Part shown: piece by piece, positions 12,595-24,872 of the stretch | Position numbering within the stretch: position 1 is the first letter of the stretch | Layout: each line of letters starts with the position of its first letter | Origin: Cololabis saira | Lineage: Eukaryota; Chordata; Actinopteri; Beloniformes; Belonidae | Assembly (NCBI RefSeq): GCF_033807715.1 | Contig: NC_084606.1 | Coordinates: forward strand, 35,625,898 to 35,689,897 | Direction of reading: 5' to 3' | Length of the DNA stretch: 64,000 nucleotides | The notes under the pieces: generated by a model | The model's input: the letters and a program-made list of their open reading frames with translations, nothing else | The model's database searches: none | What the model was told of the DNA's origin: nothing | Translations under genes and position numbers: made by a program

Positions 12595-14017
12595 CCTTTT
12601 TCGTGCCTTTTTTGTGTGTTTTTTGAATAATTCACTAACACTTTGAGCTGGGAAGCTGATTTTTGACTATGTTGCAATGCAGAAGGCCCTTTGCTAGGAT
12701 CTTTTGGTCTTGTGGCAACGGTGTCCGTTCGAATGTTGGAAAAGGTGACGTTTCAAAGCCCCGCCCATCGAAAAGTACAGGTCTGATCTCCACCAAACTA
12801 ACGTCTGTCTGATCAGGGGATGCCCCCAAACAACATATAAAAAATTCAGACTCCTAGCTAAAGGCGTTAATGAACTATGCAAAAAAAGACACAAAATAGG
12901 CCCTGTTCCATTAGTCAGGAGGCTCTCAGAGCTAGAGGTTTCTACACCCTCCTAACCAGCCAGAACGTTTTAGAGGAAACACTGTTGCAGAAGTCATAGA
13001 AATCTGAATGTTTTATATGTTGTTCGGGGGCATCCCCTGATCAGACAGACGTTAGTTTGGTGCAGATCAGACCTATACTTTCCGATGGGCGGGGCTTTGA
13101 AACGTCACCTTTTCCAACATTCGAACGGACACCGTTGCCACAATATTTGACCAAACCAAGTAAAACTTGACCTGTATGGGGCTTAAATTGGGCTTACCAA
13201 GTCTCAACTCTGTAAACCCTCTGCAATGCCAACTAGCTCTGTGGAAGTCGTACAGCCACAAGACCAAAAGATCCTAGCAAAGGGCCTTCTGCATTGCAAC
13301 ATAGTCAAAAATCAGCTTCCCAGCTCAAAGTGTTAGTGAATTATTCAAAAAACACACAAAAAAGGCACGAAAAAGGCATCACACACGGTGACCTTTGGCA
13401 CTTCCGAAGGTCGCACGGGTCTGGACCTCGGCACAGTGGATGAGAGTCACCTCCTGATACAGAGTCTAGAATTTCAGCTTCCTAGCTCAAAGCGTTAGTG
13501 AACTATGCAAAAAAAGACACAAAATAGTCTTAGCAGGCCGAAAAGCAACAGACGCGGTGACCTTTGACACTTCCGAAGGTCACACAGATCTGAAAATCCG
13601 CACAGTGGATGAAAGTCACCTCTTGATACAGAGTCTAGAATTTCAGCTTCCTAGCTCAAAGCATTAGTGAACTGTTCAAAAATAGACACGAAATAGGCCT
13701 CATAACAATACATAACAAACCTCCTGTGTCTACTGAGCATTAATAACATCTCATAATCGAAGGAGAACTAATTAAAACTGATGTCCTTAACATGAACCTA
13801 TTGTATTATTGAATTATCAAGGACACTTTCGTGTTTTTGTGTTTAGAAATGTTAAAATAGTTATATATAAATTAAAGCTGCAAGCAGCGATGAACGGGAC
13901 CTCGCACGTGCAATTTGACTTGACTGAGGATGATGATGATGATGGTGATGGTGATGATGATGATGGTGGTAGCGATGATGATGTTGATGATGATGATGAT
14001 GATGATGATGGAAGTGG

Positions 14018-14054
<37 letters not shown>

Positions 14055-14716
14055 CACATATCGGCCAATCAGCTACTAGTATCACTTCCGCCGTAGGCTC
14101 TGCGTTGGTGTAACGCGGAACCATAAATCAGCCTGGAAGTTACACGTGTCATTTGTTGATGTTTTTTCCAGGATTCTGATTGGCTGGCATGATGCTCTCA
14201 GCGTGAAACAACTCTTTTTTTTCTCACAATCGAAGGGAAAAACATGAAAATTGGTTTGCAGGAAATTAACCCACTAATGTTGTGTAATTAACAATGATAC
14301 AGTGGTGTTTCTGCCTTAAGAAATGTTGCAGATATCATTGTGAAAATCGCCGTTAACGTCAAAACGGACAGTTCAACAGTGTGTGTGTGTGTGTGTGTGT
14401 GTTTTTTTTCTCTCGCACCGGAGCCACTCATCGTCTGCGCTCCGGGACCTCCCACTTTAGAAATTAAGCACTGGGCCTGGCATATATTTTAATAACGGGG
14501 CCATGCAAGAGAATTGGTGGTTTTATTACTCAAAGGAAGTAAAACAAGCACATGGTTCATACATTTCCGTCAATAAGATCCATTAAATGAGGGTAAAATA
14601 ACCAAAATATATTTCTTGCTATGAATATGATAAAATCTGCTTTTCATGGCGAAACTATCTTAAAATATTGCAATTTAGACCGAGAATCAAAGAAATGGCA
14701 GCAATTTTATTTTTCC
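11112..14716. repeat. Large palindrome, arms of about 1.7 kb
   Basis: The left arm (about 11112-12846) is repeated inverted at about 13013-14716 around a 166-bp spacer. Matching landmarks include 'gatcaggggatgccccc' at the inner ends, the 'acttccgaaggtc' units, the CAT/ATG tract, and 'catggccccgttattaaaat' at the outer end. The right arm carries 118 bp absent from the left arm (13138-13255) bounded by CCACAA copies, and has fewer 169-bp units. Confidence 0.88.
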
Positions 14717-15639
14717 TCCACAGCCGAAAACTTGAAAGTCACGTGACAGAAACGAAACCTAACGAAACCTATTAAAATGAATGAGCCACGGAACGGTTTC
14801 ACATCTCACGTTTTAGGAGGGCAAATCGTAACATTGGCCACGTTTTGCAATGTGGACCAACGTAGCCTGTACCACGTTTTCCTGTGAGACTGGGTTGAAT
14901 ATTGTAACCCCTCTACGTTTTTGCACTTTGGACCACCGTAGCCAGGGTATTCTGACGAAATCTGAAAAAACCTTGCAACCACGAGCAAGCAAGAGATTAT
15001 ATACATTTACTGAGTGAATATTATGAAAGTGAAATATGTATTGCTAGAAATGTAATCAAAACGCATTTCTATGCAGAAACCAGCTCAAAATATTGATTTT
15101 CTTCACAGCGTGTACAGCAACCATAAATGTAACCATTTCACGTTTTTAAAACGTTCCAGATTTACATTATTCTGACGAGATCTGAAAAAACCTTGCAACC
15201 ACGAGCAAGCAAGAGATTATATACATTTACTGAGTGAATATTATGAAAGTGAAATATGTATTGCTAGAAATGTAATCAAAACGCATTTCTATGCAGAAAC
15301 TAACTCAAAATATTGATTTTCTTAACTCAAAAATGAAAAATGTCCACCGTGTTTGTTGGTATCACGGCCAGAATCTTAAAAGTCACGTGACTTGGGCACA
15401 AAACGAATCGGCAGAAAAATGTGACAGTTATACGTTTTAAGGGCTAAAAAAAACGTAACAGTTATACATTTCAAGGGCTAATATTGTAGCCCCTCTACGT
15501 TTTTGTACTTTGGACCAACGTAGGCAGGGTACGTTTTTGTGTGAGACTGGGTTGCGTATTTCCCAAAGTTTTCAACTTTCAACTCTTGCTGACAAAGTCA
15601 GTTATTAAAATACTTGAAGTGGATTTCCACTATCTGTGG

Positions 15640-16110
15640 TGCTTTTTTAGCTGGAAATCCAATATGGCTGCCTTAATAATGGCCACTTATCAAAACATAG
15701 CTTGGTGATAACTTTTGAACCAAATGGGCTAGAAATGCAAACTTGGTGTCTATTTCATGGTTTCAGAGCATGGGAAAACCATTAGAATACTTATTTTTAT
15801 GATTGGGTGTATCTGGACCTTTAATTTGCATATTTCCAACATGGCGTCCCCGAAAATGAGCTTTACTATGGATTTTTATAGTGACATATAAGTGTTATGG
15901 CAAATAGTCCGCTTTTTAACCAATGTGAACACATTTGGTCAGTTTGAGCTTTCATTTCTATGTTGTCAATATGGCTGCAGTCATAAGTAACGTATGGAAT
16001 TACATTTTAGCTCAGATTCTTTCTAGAGTTGTGGGGATGATTGCAGAAAAAACATATGATAAAACATCTACAATGTATCTTAAAGATGACATTTTAATAA
16101 ACTAAATACA
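15640..16110 (+). repeat. Dispersed repeat X, forward copy
   Basis: The sequence from 'ggaaatccaatatggctgcc' to 'ttaaagatgacattttaata' recurs inverted at 42451-42835 and, in part, at 31226-31342. The other copy was split by the gypsy insertion, which shows that repeat X predates it. It is non-coding. Microsatellite-free AT-rich DNA up to 16280 shows nothing further. Confidence 0.8.
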
Positions 16111-16469
16111 AAATAAACAGGATGTGCAACATACAGACTCGCCAACAATTCCAGCTCTATGGCTATAAAAAATAACATAGTGGTATACATTTAAATAACA
16201 GAACAAAGGAAATAATACTTTGTGTCATGCGCAGTGAGGTTGCCTACAAGATGTTCATTTTGATCTCTATGGCAGGTCTGTATTAACCACTGGGCCGGTC
16301 AGGCTTTGGCCTCGGGGCCCATGACTCTCAGGGCCCTTGGGGGAACTGTTTACTAAAAATTAAATCCGAGCAGTACTGTTTGACCAGTGTGGGTGCATGT
16401 CGGGTTCATGAATCTGCTGTCTTGCCTGCATCTAAAGCCCACGTTGTACAATGTTATTCACTGTCACTC

Positions 16470-16640
16470 AGTGCGGTTACATGCAGCAGTTCAATCGGGT
16501 TGCAGATCGGATCAGATAATGACATGCAGAAGATCGGATCACTTGTCTGAGTATACATGCTGTTCAGAGATCAGACTGAATCAGATTGAATAACCCACTT
16601 GTAACCAGAGCATGGCTGACTCTGTGACGCTAGGTGGCGC
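16470..16640 (+). mobile_element. Left end of an old inverted-repeat element
   Basis: The stretch containing 'ttacatgcagcagttcaatc' and 'gggttgcagatcgga' is matched inverted at 30375-30440. Internal material of the same style (aacccgattgcgactgggtt) lies at 23420-23440 and 30290-30360. I read this as one small element that later insertions pulled apart to 14 kb. The superfamily is unknown. Confidence 0.5.
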
Positions 16641-16788
16641 TGTACCCAAGGTAACCATTTCAACAAAGAGCCATTTCCGTTTGACCTCCGCTTAACAACA
16701 AGAAAAGGAAAAAAGTGCATTCTCACTGCTTTCCTATTAATAATCTGTCTAAAACAGCCTTTCTCAACCTTTTTTCAGTCATGACACC

Positions 16789-17155
16789 TGAATAAAAATA
16801 ATTCAAAACCAAACTGAATATGTAAACTCCATGAGCTGATTAACTAAATGTTTCTGTGTGTGAAACTAATGTGCATTCTTCTGACTTTTCACTGAAAGAA
16901 CCAGTTTCTCTAACAGGCACGAGATAAGAGAGGCCCACAGCAATAAACTTTGGGCCGCTCCCCCCTTTCTGTTGAACTGTAATAAAACTTGCTCTGACAC
17001 ACAGATCATCAGATCTAGGCAGGATGGCTGCAGAGCTGGTTCAGCCTGGGTCTCCCTCTGCAGAGGAACCTGTTTAATTATATCCCAGTCTTGTGTCTTT
17101 ATTTAACTTTTCCAGCTCAATCAACAAACCCGGGGTGATCAGTCCGATCACAACA
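16789..17155 (+). repeat. Endogenous retrovirus 5' LTR
   Basis: This is the 5' direct repeat of 367 bp. It contains 'aataaactttgggccgctcc' and 'gtaataaaacttgctctgac', two candidate polyadenylation or core promoter areas, and ends CAACA before the primer-binding site. It shows a few differences from the 3' copy (for example agctggttc here, agccggttc there). Confidence 0.88.
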
Positions 17156-17158
17156 ATT

Positions 17159-17176
17159 TGGGGGCTAGTCCGGGAT
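17159..17176 (+). promoter_or_regulatory. Primer-binding site, tRNA-Pro type
   Basis: The sequence TGGGGGCTAGTCCGGGAT sits three bases after the 5' LTR. It differs by one base from the tRNA-Pro primer-binding site known from murine leukaemia virus-type retroviruses (CTC instead of CTA). Confidence 0.85.
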
Positions 17177-17937
17177 TGAGAAAGAGGAAAAGAGGTAATT
17201 ATGAAAGAACAACTGGTTACGAAAAAGGCGAAGACACGGACCGCGCGGCAAACTCAGGGTAAGCAGGCCTTTTCATCTGCATTGGATATCACTCAAATCA
17301 AGACCGTGTCCAAAGTCTTAAGTAAATACCCAGCTGCTGAATTTAATTAGTGCTAAATTTAAGGAATGACAACTGCTGAATTTAAGAACTGCTAAATTAA
17401 AGAACAATTGCTGAATTTAATGACAACTGCTAAATTTAATGAAAAAAAGAAGGAAAAGGGCTGGAATAGGAATTAAAAAGGAAATATATAGAAAGGGTTA
17501 GAGGCCCATAGAGGAATGTTTATTAAGGGTTAGAGTCCCAGGATGTTGGGGTTAGAGGCCCTTTTTAAGGTAACAGGGTTATTGAAGAACCCTGTTACCG
17601 TAGACATTCTAAAGTCAGAGTCTGACGATTCCAACCGTGTACCGACGGGTACACGGATTTTGCTGGGTTGGAGGCCCCGGAACATGAGACACTCCGAAAT
17701 TACTGTGTTGAGCCTAAGAGCTGCCAAAGAAACTTAAATGTTGATGGTATGCATTTGAGGAGAGGGAATAGGGGGTCTGGGACCCCCCCTTTTTTAGCTA
17801 GAGATTTAAAATGCCAGAGAAACTTGAATGTTGAGGGTATTTCCCCATGAAGATACTATAAGATCTATGTTGACATGAGCCTGAAAAAAAGAAACAGAGA
17901 TGGTGAGACTTTGTGGAATTATATGTAAAATTCAGCA

Positions 17938-18433
17938 GTAATGGCCGAAATATGGTTCTGTGTCAAAACAGCGCCGTGCTTACGGCGTGTGGTTTTCGTC
18001 CACGCAGACCACACGCCGTCATCTGCGCCGTCACTGACGTGCACCTCCCGAAAATTGTAACTACGCATCGAGGCGACGCAGACCACACGCAGACGGAGAG
18101 GGCTGTGATTGGTTCGCTTGGAAGCAACGCATTTCCGGTTTCCGGTTTGAAGCCGTAGTGAACTTTCAGGGTTCTTTTCTTCGTTTATATGTGATTTTTT
18201 TGTTTTGGTTTTTTGCACAATAGTTGTCCTTATCTCTTTGATTTACTGTGACCGGAAAAAGTCGGATAAACCATTCAGAAAAAGATCGATAACTAGCGGC
18301 CGCGGGGGGTACTAGCGGCCGCGGGGGGTACTACCCCGCGACGAAATGGAGTGACGGAGAAGTCCGAAGGGTTCACAACAGCGACACAGCTGCTCTGCGT
18401 TGGTGTGACACAGAACCTTAATTCAGCCTTAAC
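17938..18433. mobile_element. Harbinger-like MITE inserted in the retrovirus
   Basis: The element begins near 'ggccgaaatatggttctgtg' and ends with 'gcgttggtgtgacacagaac' and 'cttaattcagcctta'. Its interior ('gaggcgacgcagaccacacg', 'gggctgtgattggttcgctt', 'ggagtgacggagaagtcc') matches the copy at 60670-61046. It is non-coding. Confidence 0.7.
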
Positions 18434-18480
18434 TGTTGGCGCTTTCTATTGTATGTGTGTAAGGCGCCTGCATTTCTGTG

Positions 18481-18673
<193 letters not shown>

Positions 18674-20219
18674 GGGAAATTGAATAAAGACAGAAAAGGT
18701 AAAAGAGAGATACGTGGAAGTTGCAGGTTCAGAGGCCGTGGTCGTGGAAGTCCTCTGTCAGATCATGATCTGCTTTGATCATTAACAGATTTTATGGTGC
18801 TTGGAGATGCAGAGAAGCAGATGATGGAGCCTGTTTCTCCTCTGTTTCTCCAATAGAAAGAGGAGGGGCTGTTTGGGTCTTTTGGCAGCACAGATAACCA
18901 GTAATGCTTTAAAGATAGAGACTATTCAGATATAATATTAGTTAGGGGTTGAATAGGTGGAACATTTTAGAATATATTTGGATATTATAAGATAATATGT
19001 TAAGAGGTAAAATGTTTAAATTCATATGAGCCTCTTTGTTGACATTTTTGTTAAGATAATATGAACTATGAGCTTCTGTAAATGATGCATTCTGTGTCTA
19101 TAAAGGAGACTTTTTTATCTGTTAAAAATACATGAGCTTCAGCTTCTCTGTTGACATTTTTTTTTAAAGATAATATTAACAATGAGCTTCTTTAAATGAT
19201 GCATTCTGTGTCTATAATGGAGACTTTTTTATTTTTTAAAACATACATGAGCTTCAAGAGAGGACTTTTTGGGAGATGTGCACAGGTTGACGTTTCACTT
19301 GTATAAGCATACCCCTGTTTGTTAGGAGGGGAATAATAATATTAACATCTTACATCTATAGAAGTGTTGATGAATACAGATTTTGGAACCTGTGATAGTA
19401 GGGATGTTGGTCTGTAATTTGTATAGTTGTGTTTACTCTCATTTTTGTGAAGTGGAATTGCCTTTGCAATTTTCATTTTATTCGGGAAAAGGACCAGATT
19501 GTAATGAGAAATTACAGAGATGGGTTAGAGGTTTTTCAATGTTATTTGTGATTTTTTTTTTTACAGTTATCAATATTAAGACAGTCAGTGGATAATTACT
19601 TTTACATTTTTGAACAGGGTTTCTCACTTTCTGTGTATCTGTTGCTGAGTGAAAAAAAAATAGTCTGGCTTCTTTATAATAGTTTGCTTCATGTTCTGAT
19701 AAAGATTATTTTCTTTTTAGAAAGGTTGTTTCACTGGGTATTCCCAGAAAACATGTCAGTGATTAGCCCCTGAGGTGGATCATTTTCAACTTTATTCTGT
19801 ACGAAGATATGTCTTTATGTAACATTCAACAGTGAACTACGGAGGAGCTTAACAAGAAGGAATATGTTTTTCATTTATTGTGATAATTAATTTGATCATC
19901 AACCAGTATTTTGGGGCAAATATGCCATTGTTTCATGTGAGCTAATGATTTTTACTTGTTGTTGCCTAGAAATGCCATTTTGCCACAAAGGAAATGTTAA
20001 TCGAGTGGACAATCCTAAGTACCCCCTGAAGGCGTAAAGGATTTAACGGAGTAATTTGCATGTCTGGATTGTTTAAGTGGGTGTACATACAGTGCCTAAA
20101 GGGAAAGAAATCAGTTATTTTTGTAAGAAACAATTATTGCTCCACACTTACAGTATCTGTATAAAATTGTAGGATAATGTATTGAATCATCTGGAGTTGA
20201 GTATTGTGCAGTAGGTGAG

Positions 20220-20610
20220 ATCATGAAGGCGTTTGGGAAACGCTGGATGGGACATGCAATTATGAAGACTAAATTGGCAAAAATCTGTGCACAGACCAAA
20301 ATGACATGGGTGAACGCGGGCCACGGACTGACCCGTATGAACTACAGACTGGACGACTTTTTCTAGGGCCGCAGAATGCACCCCACTTGTAGGAGACTGA
20401 CGAATACCAATTTGGTCAGAAAGCTCACTTCTCCGAACTGCAAAGTTTGGTATCTGCTTACTCCAAACAGGTCAGGGGACGGACGGACGGACACGGACCC
20501 CACAGACAGAGTGGGTTCTCCTGGGAATCATCAAGAGACAGTGTTTGGAGCTGAGGTGGACAGGACCCAGAACGGACCACGTCATCCGACTCCACAGGAA
20601 AGGTGACACG
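20220..20610 (+). pseudogene. Possible decayed retroviral integrase segment
   Basis: Short frames here read like the C-terminal part of a gammaretrovirus-type integrase (KTKLAKICAQTKMTWVNA), broken by stops and frame changes before the 3' LTR. The resemblance is by eye only and could be coincidental. The rest of the retroviral interior (18680-20200) has only short frames with no recognisable domain. Confidence 0.35.
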
Positions 20611-20839
20611 TGGTGTCACTGATCGCAGGGGGCCCCACCGGACGATCAGAGATCAGATCCGGCTGGATTTGGCGCAGCAGCAGTCATAAGACCTGAGCCC
20701 TCAAGAAAGGGGCAGAATAATCCTCTGGGCGGGTCCACCGGGTGATCAGAGTAGTCTACCTCTGACCCTGAAGAAAGAAGAAAGAGGACAAAAGAAAGAA
20801 GATACATAGGGTGATCTCTGATTAGAGATCAAAAGTTGT

Positions 20840-21206
20840 TGAATAAAAATAATTCAAAACCAAACTGAATATGTAAACTGCATGTGCTGATTAACTTAAT
20901 GTTTCTGTGTGTGAAACTAATGTGCATTCTTCTGACTTTTCACTGAAAGAACCAGTTTCTGTAACAGGCACGAGATAAGAGAGGCCCCCAGCAATAAACT
21001 TTGGGCTGCTCCCCCCTTTCTGTTGAACTGTAATAAAACTTGCTCTGACACACAGAGCGTCAGATCTAGGCAGGATGGCTGCAGAGCCGGTTCAGCCTGG
21101 GTCTCCCTCTGCAGAGGAACCTGTTTAATTATATCCCAGTCTTGTGTCTTTATTTAACTTTTCCAGCTCAATCAACAAACCCAAGGTGATTAGTCCGATC
21201 ACAACA
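20840..21206 (+). repeat. Endogenous retrovirus 3' LTR
   Basis: This is the 3' direct repeat, of the same length as the 5' LTR (367 bp), and is followed by the CACC target duplication (21207-21210). Confidence 0.88.
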
Positions 21207-21487
21207 CACCTTTCAAAAGTGAATAAAATCTTACGACACCCCAGAGTAAAATATAATTAAAAACCGCACTGCATCGCTCTGACTGTAAATGCATAAGTCC
21301 CGTTTATTTTGTATCAATAACTTGAACACAATAACTGCACCAGAGTAGAAGTCATCGTTCACTGTTGTGCTTGGTTGCCACACTGATGAACAGAAACTAT
21401 GGTGATTTTTAAAAGAAAGACTGCCTAAAGAGACTTTTCCAGCCGGCTTCACTTTGAACGGCCAGTGTGAACCGGCCGTTAAAAGTG

Positions 21488-21608
21488 AAGCCTGATTTAT
21501 TGCTCCGCATTAAATCGACGCAGAGCCTACGTCGTAACGTACGCGGCGAAGCACACCATATGTGCGTAATCTCTGCGTTGGTTAACGCGGAACCATAAAT
21601 CAGCCTTA
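21488..21608. mobile_element. Short MITE with 'cgttaaatcgacgcagag' termini
   Basis: The termini are 'gcctgatttattgctccgca' and inverted 'gcggaaccataaatcagcct'. The same inverted terminus occurs at 9920, 25483-25573, 28793 and 60670, so it is a frequent family in this window. Copies elsewhere are flanked by TAA, which suggests PIF/Harbinger. Confidence 0.75.
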
Positions 21609-21614
21609 AGGCTG

Positions 21615-21872
21615 CGAGTGGCGTGGGAGCGATGGATGACTGAGGGGGAACACAGTTTCACCAAGAGTGGAAGGCAGCGCCGGACAAGTTATGCCACAGT
21701 TTGCAGATGGATTGTTGATGCGTGGGCTAACGTGTCTGCTGGGACTTTTTTGCAAGCTTTTGCAAAAGCGTGCATTTCCGAGGCGCCGCACGGCACGGAA
21801 AGTGACTCTGACAGCGAGGAATTTGGGACTGGCACAGCTGATTTAGCGGAGCTCTTTAATGGGTTTGATTAA
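21615..21872 (+). pseudogene. Pogo/Tigger-type transposase, C-terminal fragment
   Basis: The frame reads RVAWERWMTEGEHSFTK, then RQRRTSYATVCRWIVDAW, then an acidic SDSDSEEF tail and a stop. This matches the end of fish pogo/Tigger DDE transposases as I know the family. The catalytic part is absent and the fragment is cut upstream by the adjacent MITE. A pogo-style tail ('gcgaaaatacggtatttata') follows at 22065-22085. It is not a host gene. Confidence 0.7.
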
Positions 21873-22279
21873 TGTAAAAACTGAAATAAAGTAGCCTACA
21901 ATCAAACAAAGTTTTGCTCCCGCTCTATTTTTAAATACGCATACTTGTCTGCTTGTGCGTGTGTGTGTAGACGGCTCCTTTTCGGTCATGCGCCGTGTGT
22001 GTGTTTTAAATACAGAAATGACACAAAACTGAGGGTATGCCTTTCCACACGGCGCCCATATGGTCGCGAAAATACGGTATTTATATATGAAATGTCTGAA
22101 TAGGTAATTTTTTGACGACACCCCTGAAGCAGTCAGACAACACCCCAGGGTGCTACTACTGAGCACGCGCCGTCTCCTTTCACTTCCGGGTGAATCCCCT
22201 CCCCCGGGGGAAAACCCCACCCGGAGGAAATTCTCGAGCATGCGCAGACTGCAATATCAGATGTCCCCGTATACATGGC

Positions 22280-23406
22280 CAGAGCCGGATTAACGCAAAG
22301 GCAAACTAGGCATGTGCCTAGGGCCCGATTGACAGGGGAGGGGCCCAGACAGAGGGACAAAAAAAAAAAAATGTTTTGTTTTTTTTTTGTCTGCACACAT
22401 ACCATGCCGGTAAAAACCTAAGGCATATATATATGTGCATTATTACTATATTTAGTATACATACATATATATACTCATAAATATGCACAGGGCCGCCGCA
22501 AGGGGTGTGCGAACCGTACAACCGCACGGGGCCTCGCGCCCCAAGGGGCCTCGCGCTATGGGCCGTTTTTTTTTTTTTTTTCCTTTTTGCCCTTATAAAT
22601 ATCAACAGTCACATTCCATTACAGACCTAAATGTGTACTAGTCTGTGCATATCAATAAGAGTTTAATGTCTCTCTGAAAGGCTCGTTTGATAAATTTGTT
22701 ACAAAAATCACCGATCCGACCGGGTCTCAAGCAGCCGTGGGGCCCCGCGTCGAGGCAAGAGATGATGATGAGGCAGGGGAAGATATCCAGTATTTTGCTA
22801 ATTGGAGAGTTAAAATTGCGCATACAGACACCCGATCCGACCCGAAAAACCAAAAAATTTCGCGCTCGCTCGCTACGCTCACGCGCAACGGCCCCCCCAC
22901 GACCATTCCGTGCATACGCATACACATACACACATACAGACATACATACTACAGCACACTTTGTCTTACTGCAAATTTTATTGGTCTTTGTAGATTTTAC
23001 TTCTTATTTAACTATTCAATTTAATGAACACATTTAATTAAGATTTTCTGCAAAATGCAATATCTTAAAACATTTATCTTATTATACTCTGTTTACTGGT
23101 ACTAATATCTTAACAATGACACTCGCAATCGATAAGATAAAGATAATTTAATAGCATTAGAGCGGTTAATAACGTATAAATAATAAAAATCAAAAAATAG
23201 TCTGATAGACTGTTTAATATACAACACATGACTTATTTTGGAATACAAAGAACCAACTTGACTATGACTATGCTATGTAAAATGTGAATTAACTTTTATT
23301 AGTAACTTTGGTAAGTTTAAGATTTCAATTCATAAATAACATCGATGGAGGGGGGCCCAAAAATCACAGTCTGCCTAGTGTAGTCCATGTATTTAATCCG
23401 GCTCTG
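22280..23406. mobile_element. Non-autonomous hAT element
   Basis: Termini CAGAGCCGGATTAA and TTAATCCGGCTCTG are perfect inverses, and exact 8-bp duplications TACATGGC flank the element (22272-22279 and 23407-23414). An 8-bp duplication is diagnostic of the hAT superfamily. The interior has no transposase and carries a second hAT-derived insert. Confidence 0.92.
22488..22870 (+). mobile_element. Internally deleted derivative of the 57.7-60.6 kb hAT family
   Basis: It starts CAGGGCCGCCGCAAGGGG and follows the 57669 element closely through 'ccttataaatatcaacagtc', 'gaaaggctcgtttgataaat' and 'ccgggtctcaagcagccg'. It then jumps straight to the distal 'ccagtattttgctaattgga'. Nearly all coding sequence is missing. 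The right end is uncertain. Confidence 0.75.
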
Positions 23407-24254
23407 TACATGGCATTAACAACCCGATTGCGACTGGGTTATCTAGGTCAGTGATTCTTAACCATAGGGCCGCGGCCCACACTTGGGCCGCGAGCGCCAT
23501 CTAGTGGGCCGCGAAAAAAATTCAGTTTTGTACGTGTGGGCCGCGGGGGCCGCGGGACTGCATAGCAACTCCCGACCAAATGAGGAGAAGAAGACCCTCA
23601 GCTAGCTCTAGGTGTAATAGTAAGAGAAATGGTGTGTATTTATAGAGAAAATCCTTCATTTTGCACAGAGTAGGTTTAGATCATGGATGTATTATATAAC
23701 TGGATACCGGATCGAAAATGGCCGCCCATTCATTTCAATGGAGTTTGCTCACCCAGCGCATCCGCCGAAAAAATTTCTGACTTCCTGGTTTACTTCCTGG
23801 TACACGGGCCCATAGAGCATGCGCAGTTGAGTCACCTCCCATGATGCTCTGGGGCCTCCCATCATGCCCCGGGGCAATGTGAACGAGCGCTGCGCGCTCT
23901 GGACAAGCGCTGCGCGCTCATGAGTCCTTTAGACCAGTAATGATAGATGTACACAATGAAATTAGGGATTTATAGGGCAAATCAACCGATGCTGTTCTCA
24001 AAGTCATGGTTATAGACTATACATGGTTCATTTGTGTGTGTTTTTTAATTAAAGATAAAACGAGTCATTTTTATTTAAGATGAGACACCCCAGGTTAATA
24101 GGCTAAAATAGGGTAAAAATGTAAATAGCAGGTATCACCATGAAACTTCCCAAGTTTATTACTTACATTAAGACAAATATTTTTTGTATTACAAGTTTTG
24201 TCAAGTATTATGTTTAAATATGTCAAATATTATGTTTAAATGTGGTTAATTTAC

Positions 24255-24420
24255 TGCGTTACACAGAGGCTACGCCGTAGGCTCCGCGGCTCCGCGCACC
24301 CTACGGCGTAGGAGCCGCGGAGCCGCGGACTGCCCACTGCCCACTGCCCTGCGGGCACTGCCCGGCTTCGCAGTGCCCGCGGAGCTGCGGAGGTGCAGCT
24401 TCCCCGGGAGCACTGTCATA
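24255..24420. repeat. GC-rich palindromic MITE-like block
   Basis: The block contains the inverted pairs 'ctacgccgtaggctccgcgg' and 'cctacggcgtaggagccgcg', followed by repeats of 'actgcccactgccc'. It is probably related to the tggttccgcgtt MITE family. Confidence 0.5.
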
Positions 24421-24872
24421 AAATAAGCTGAGGATTAAGGGTTAAGATGATGTTAAACACATGACATCTAAAACTCCACGGCACCGTCGCAACAACTACG
24501 ACACATCTCTCTCCCTGCACGTTTGCTCAAACCTGATGGAGGTCAGTTTTATTGTGAGGTGGGGATCTCACGCCACAAGCTCATTTTGTTAATATTGACC
24601 CTCATTTAGTCCCGTGCAGGGCGCTGCCTCCAAATGAAAGAGCAACAGAAGAATACATATTTGAAGTGCGTTAGGTGTGTGTGTGCAGGAGGATCTCAGT
24701 GGAAACACCCACACCTGCGCCTCCGCGGAGCCGCGGATGATCTACAGGATCATTAGAATGCTTATGAATGTGGTCGAAAACGCAGATCTTCGGTTATGTG
24801 TGGATGCAAATGTTTTTATAAACGGAGGGGGGGAAATATTCGTTTTTAAAAATACCCGGCTACGTGTGGACA

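Larger units (their letters stand above)
7490..15556. mobile_element. 8-kb composite mobile element with long inverted termini
   Basis: The left end starts CAACCCAGTCTCACAC (about 7497) and the right end finishes with its exact inverse GTGTGAGACTGGGTTG (about 15554). The match continues inward for over 200 bp, through 'acgtaccctgcctacgttgg', 'cacgtgactt' and 'ccgtgataccaacaaacacg'. Inside are a 220-bp tandem array, a duplicated 1.8-kb block and its inverted copy. Another terminus-like copy (ccacgttttcctgtgagactg) lies at about 14872-14897, so elements are nested. No transposase frame is seen and no clear target-site duplication flanks the ends. The superfamily is not assigned. Confidence 0.65.
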
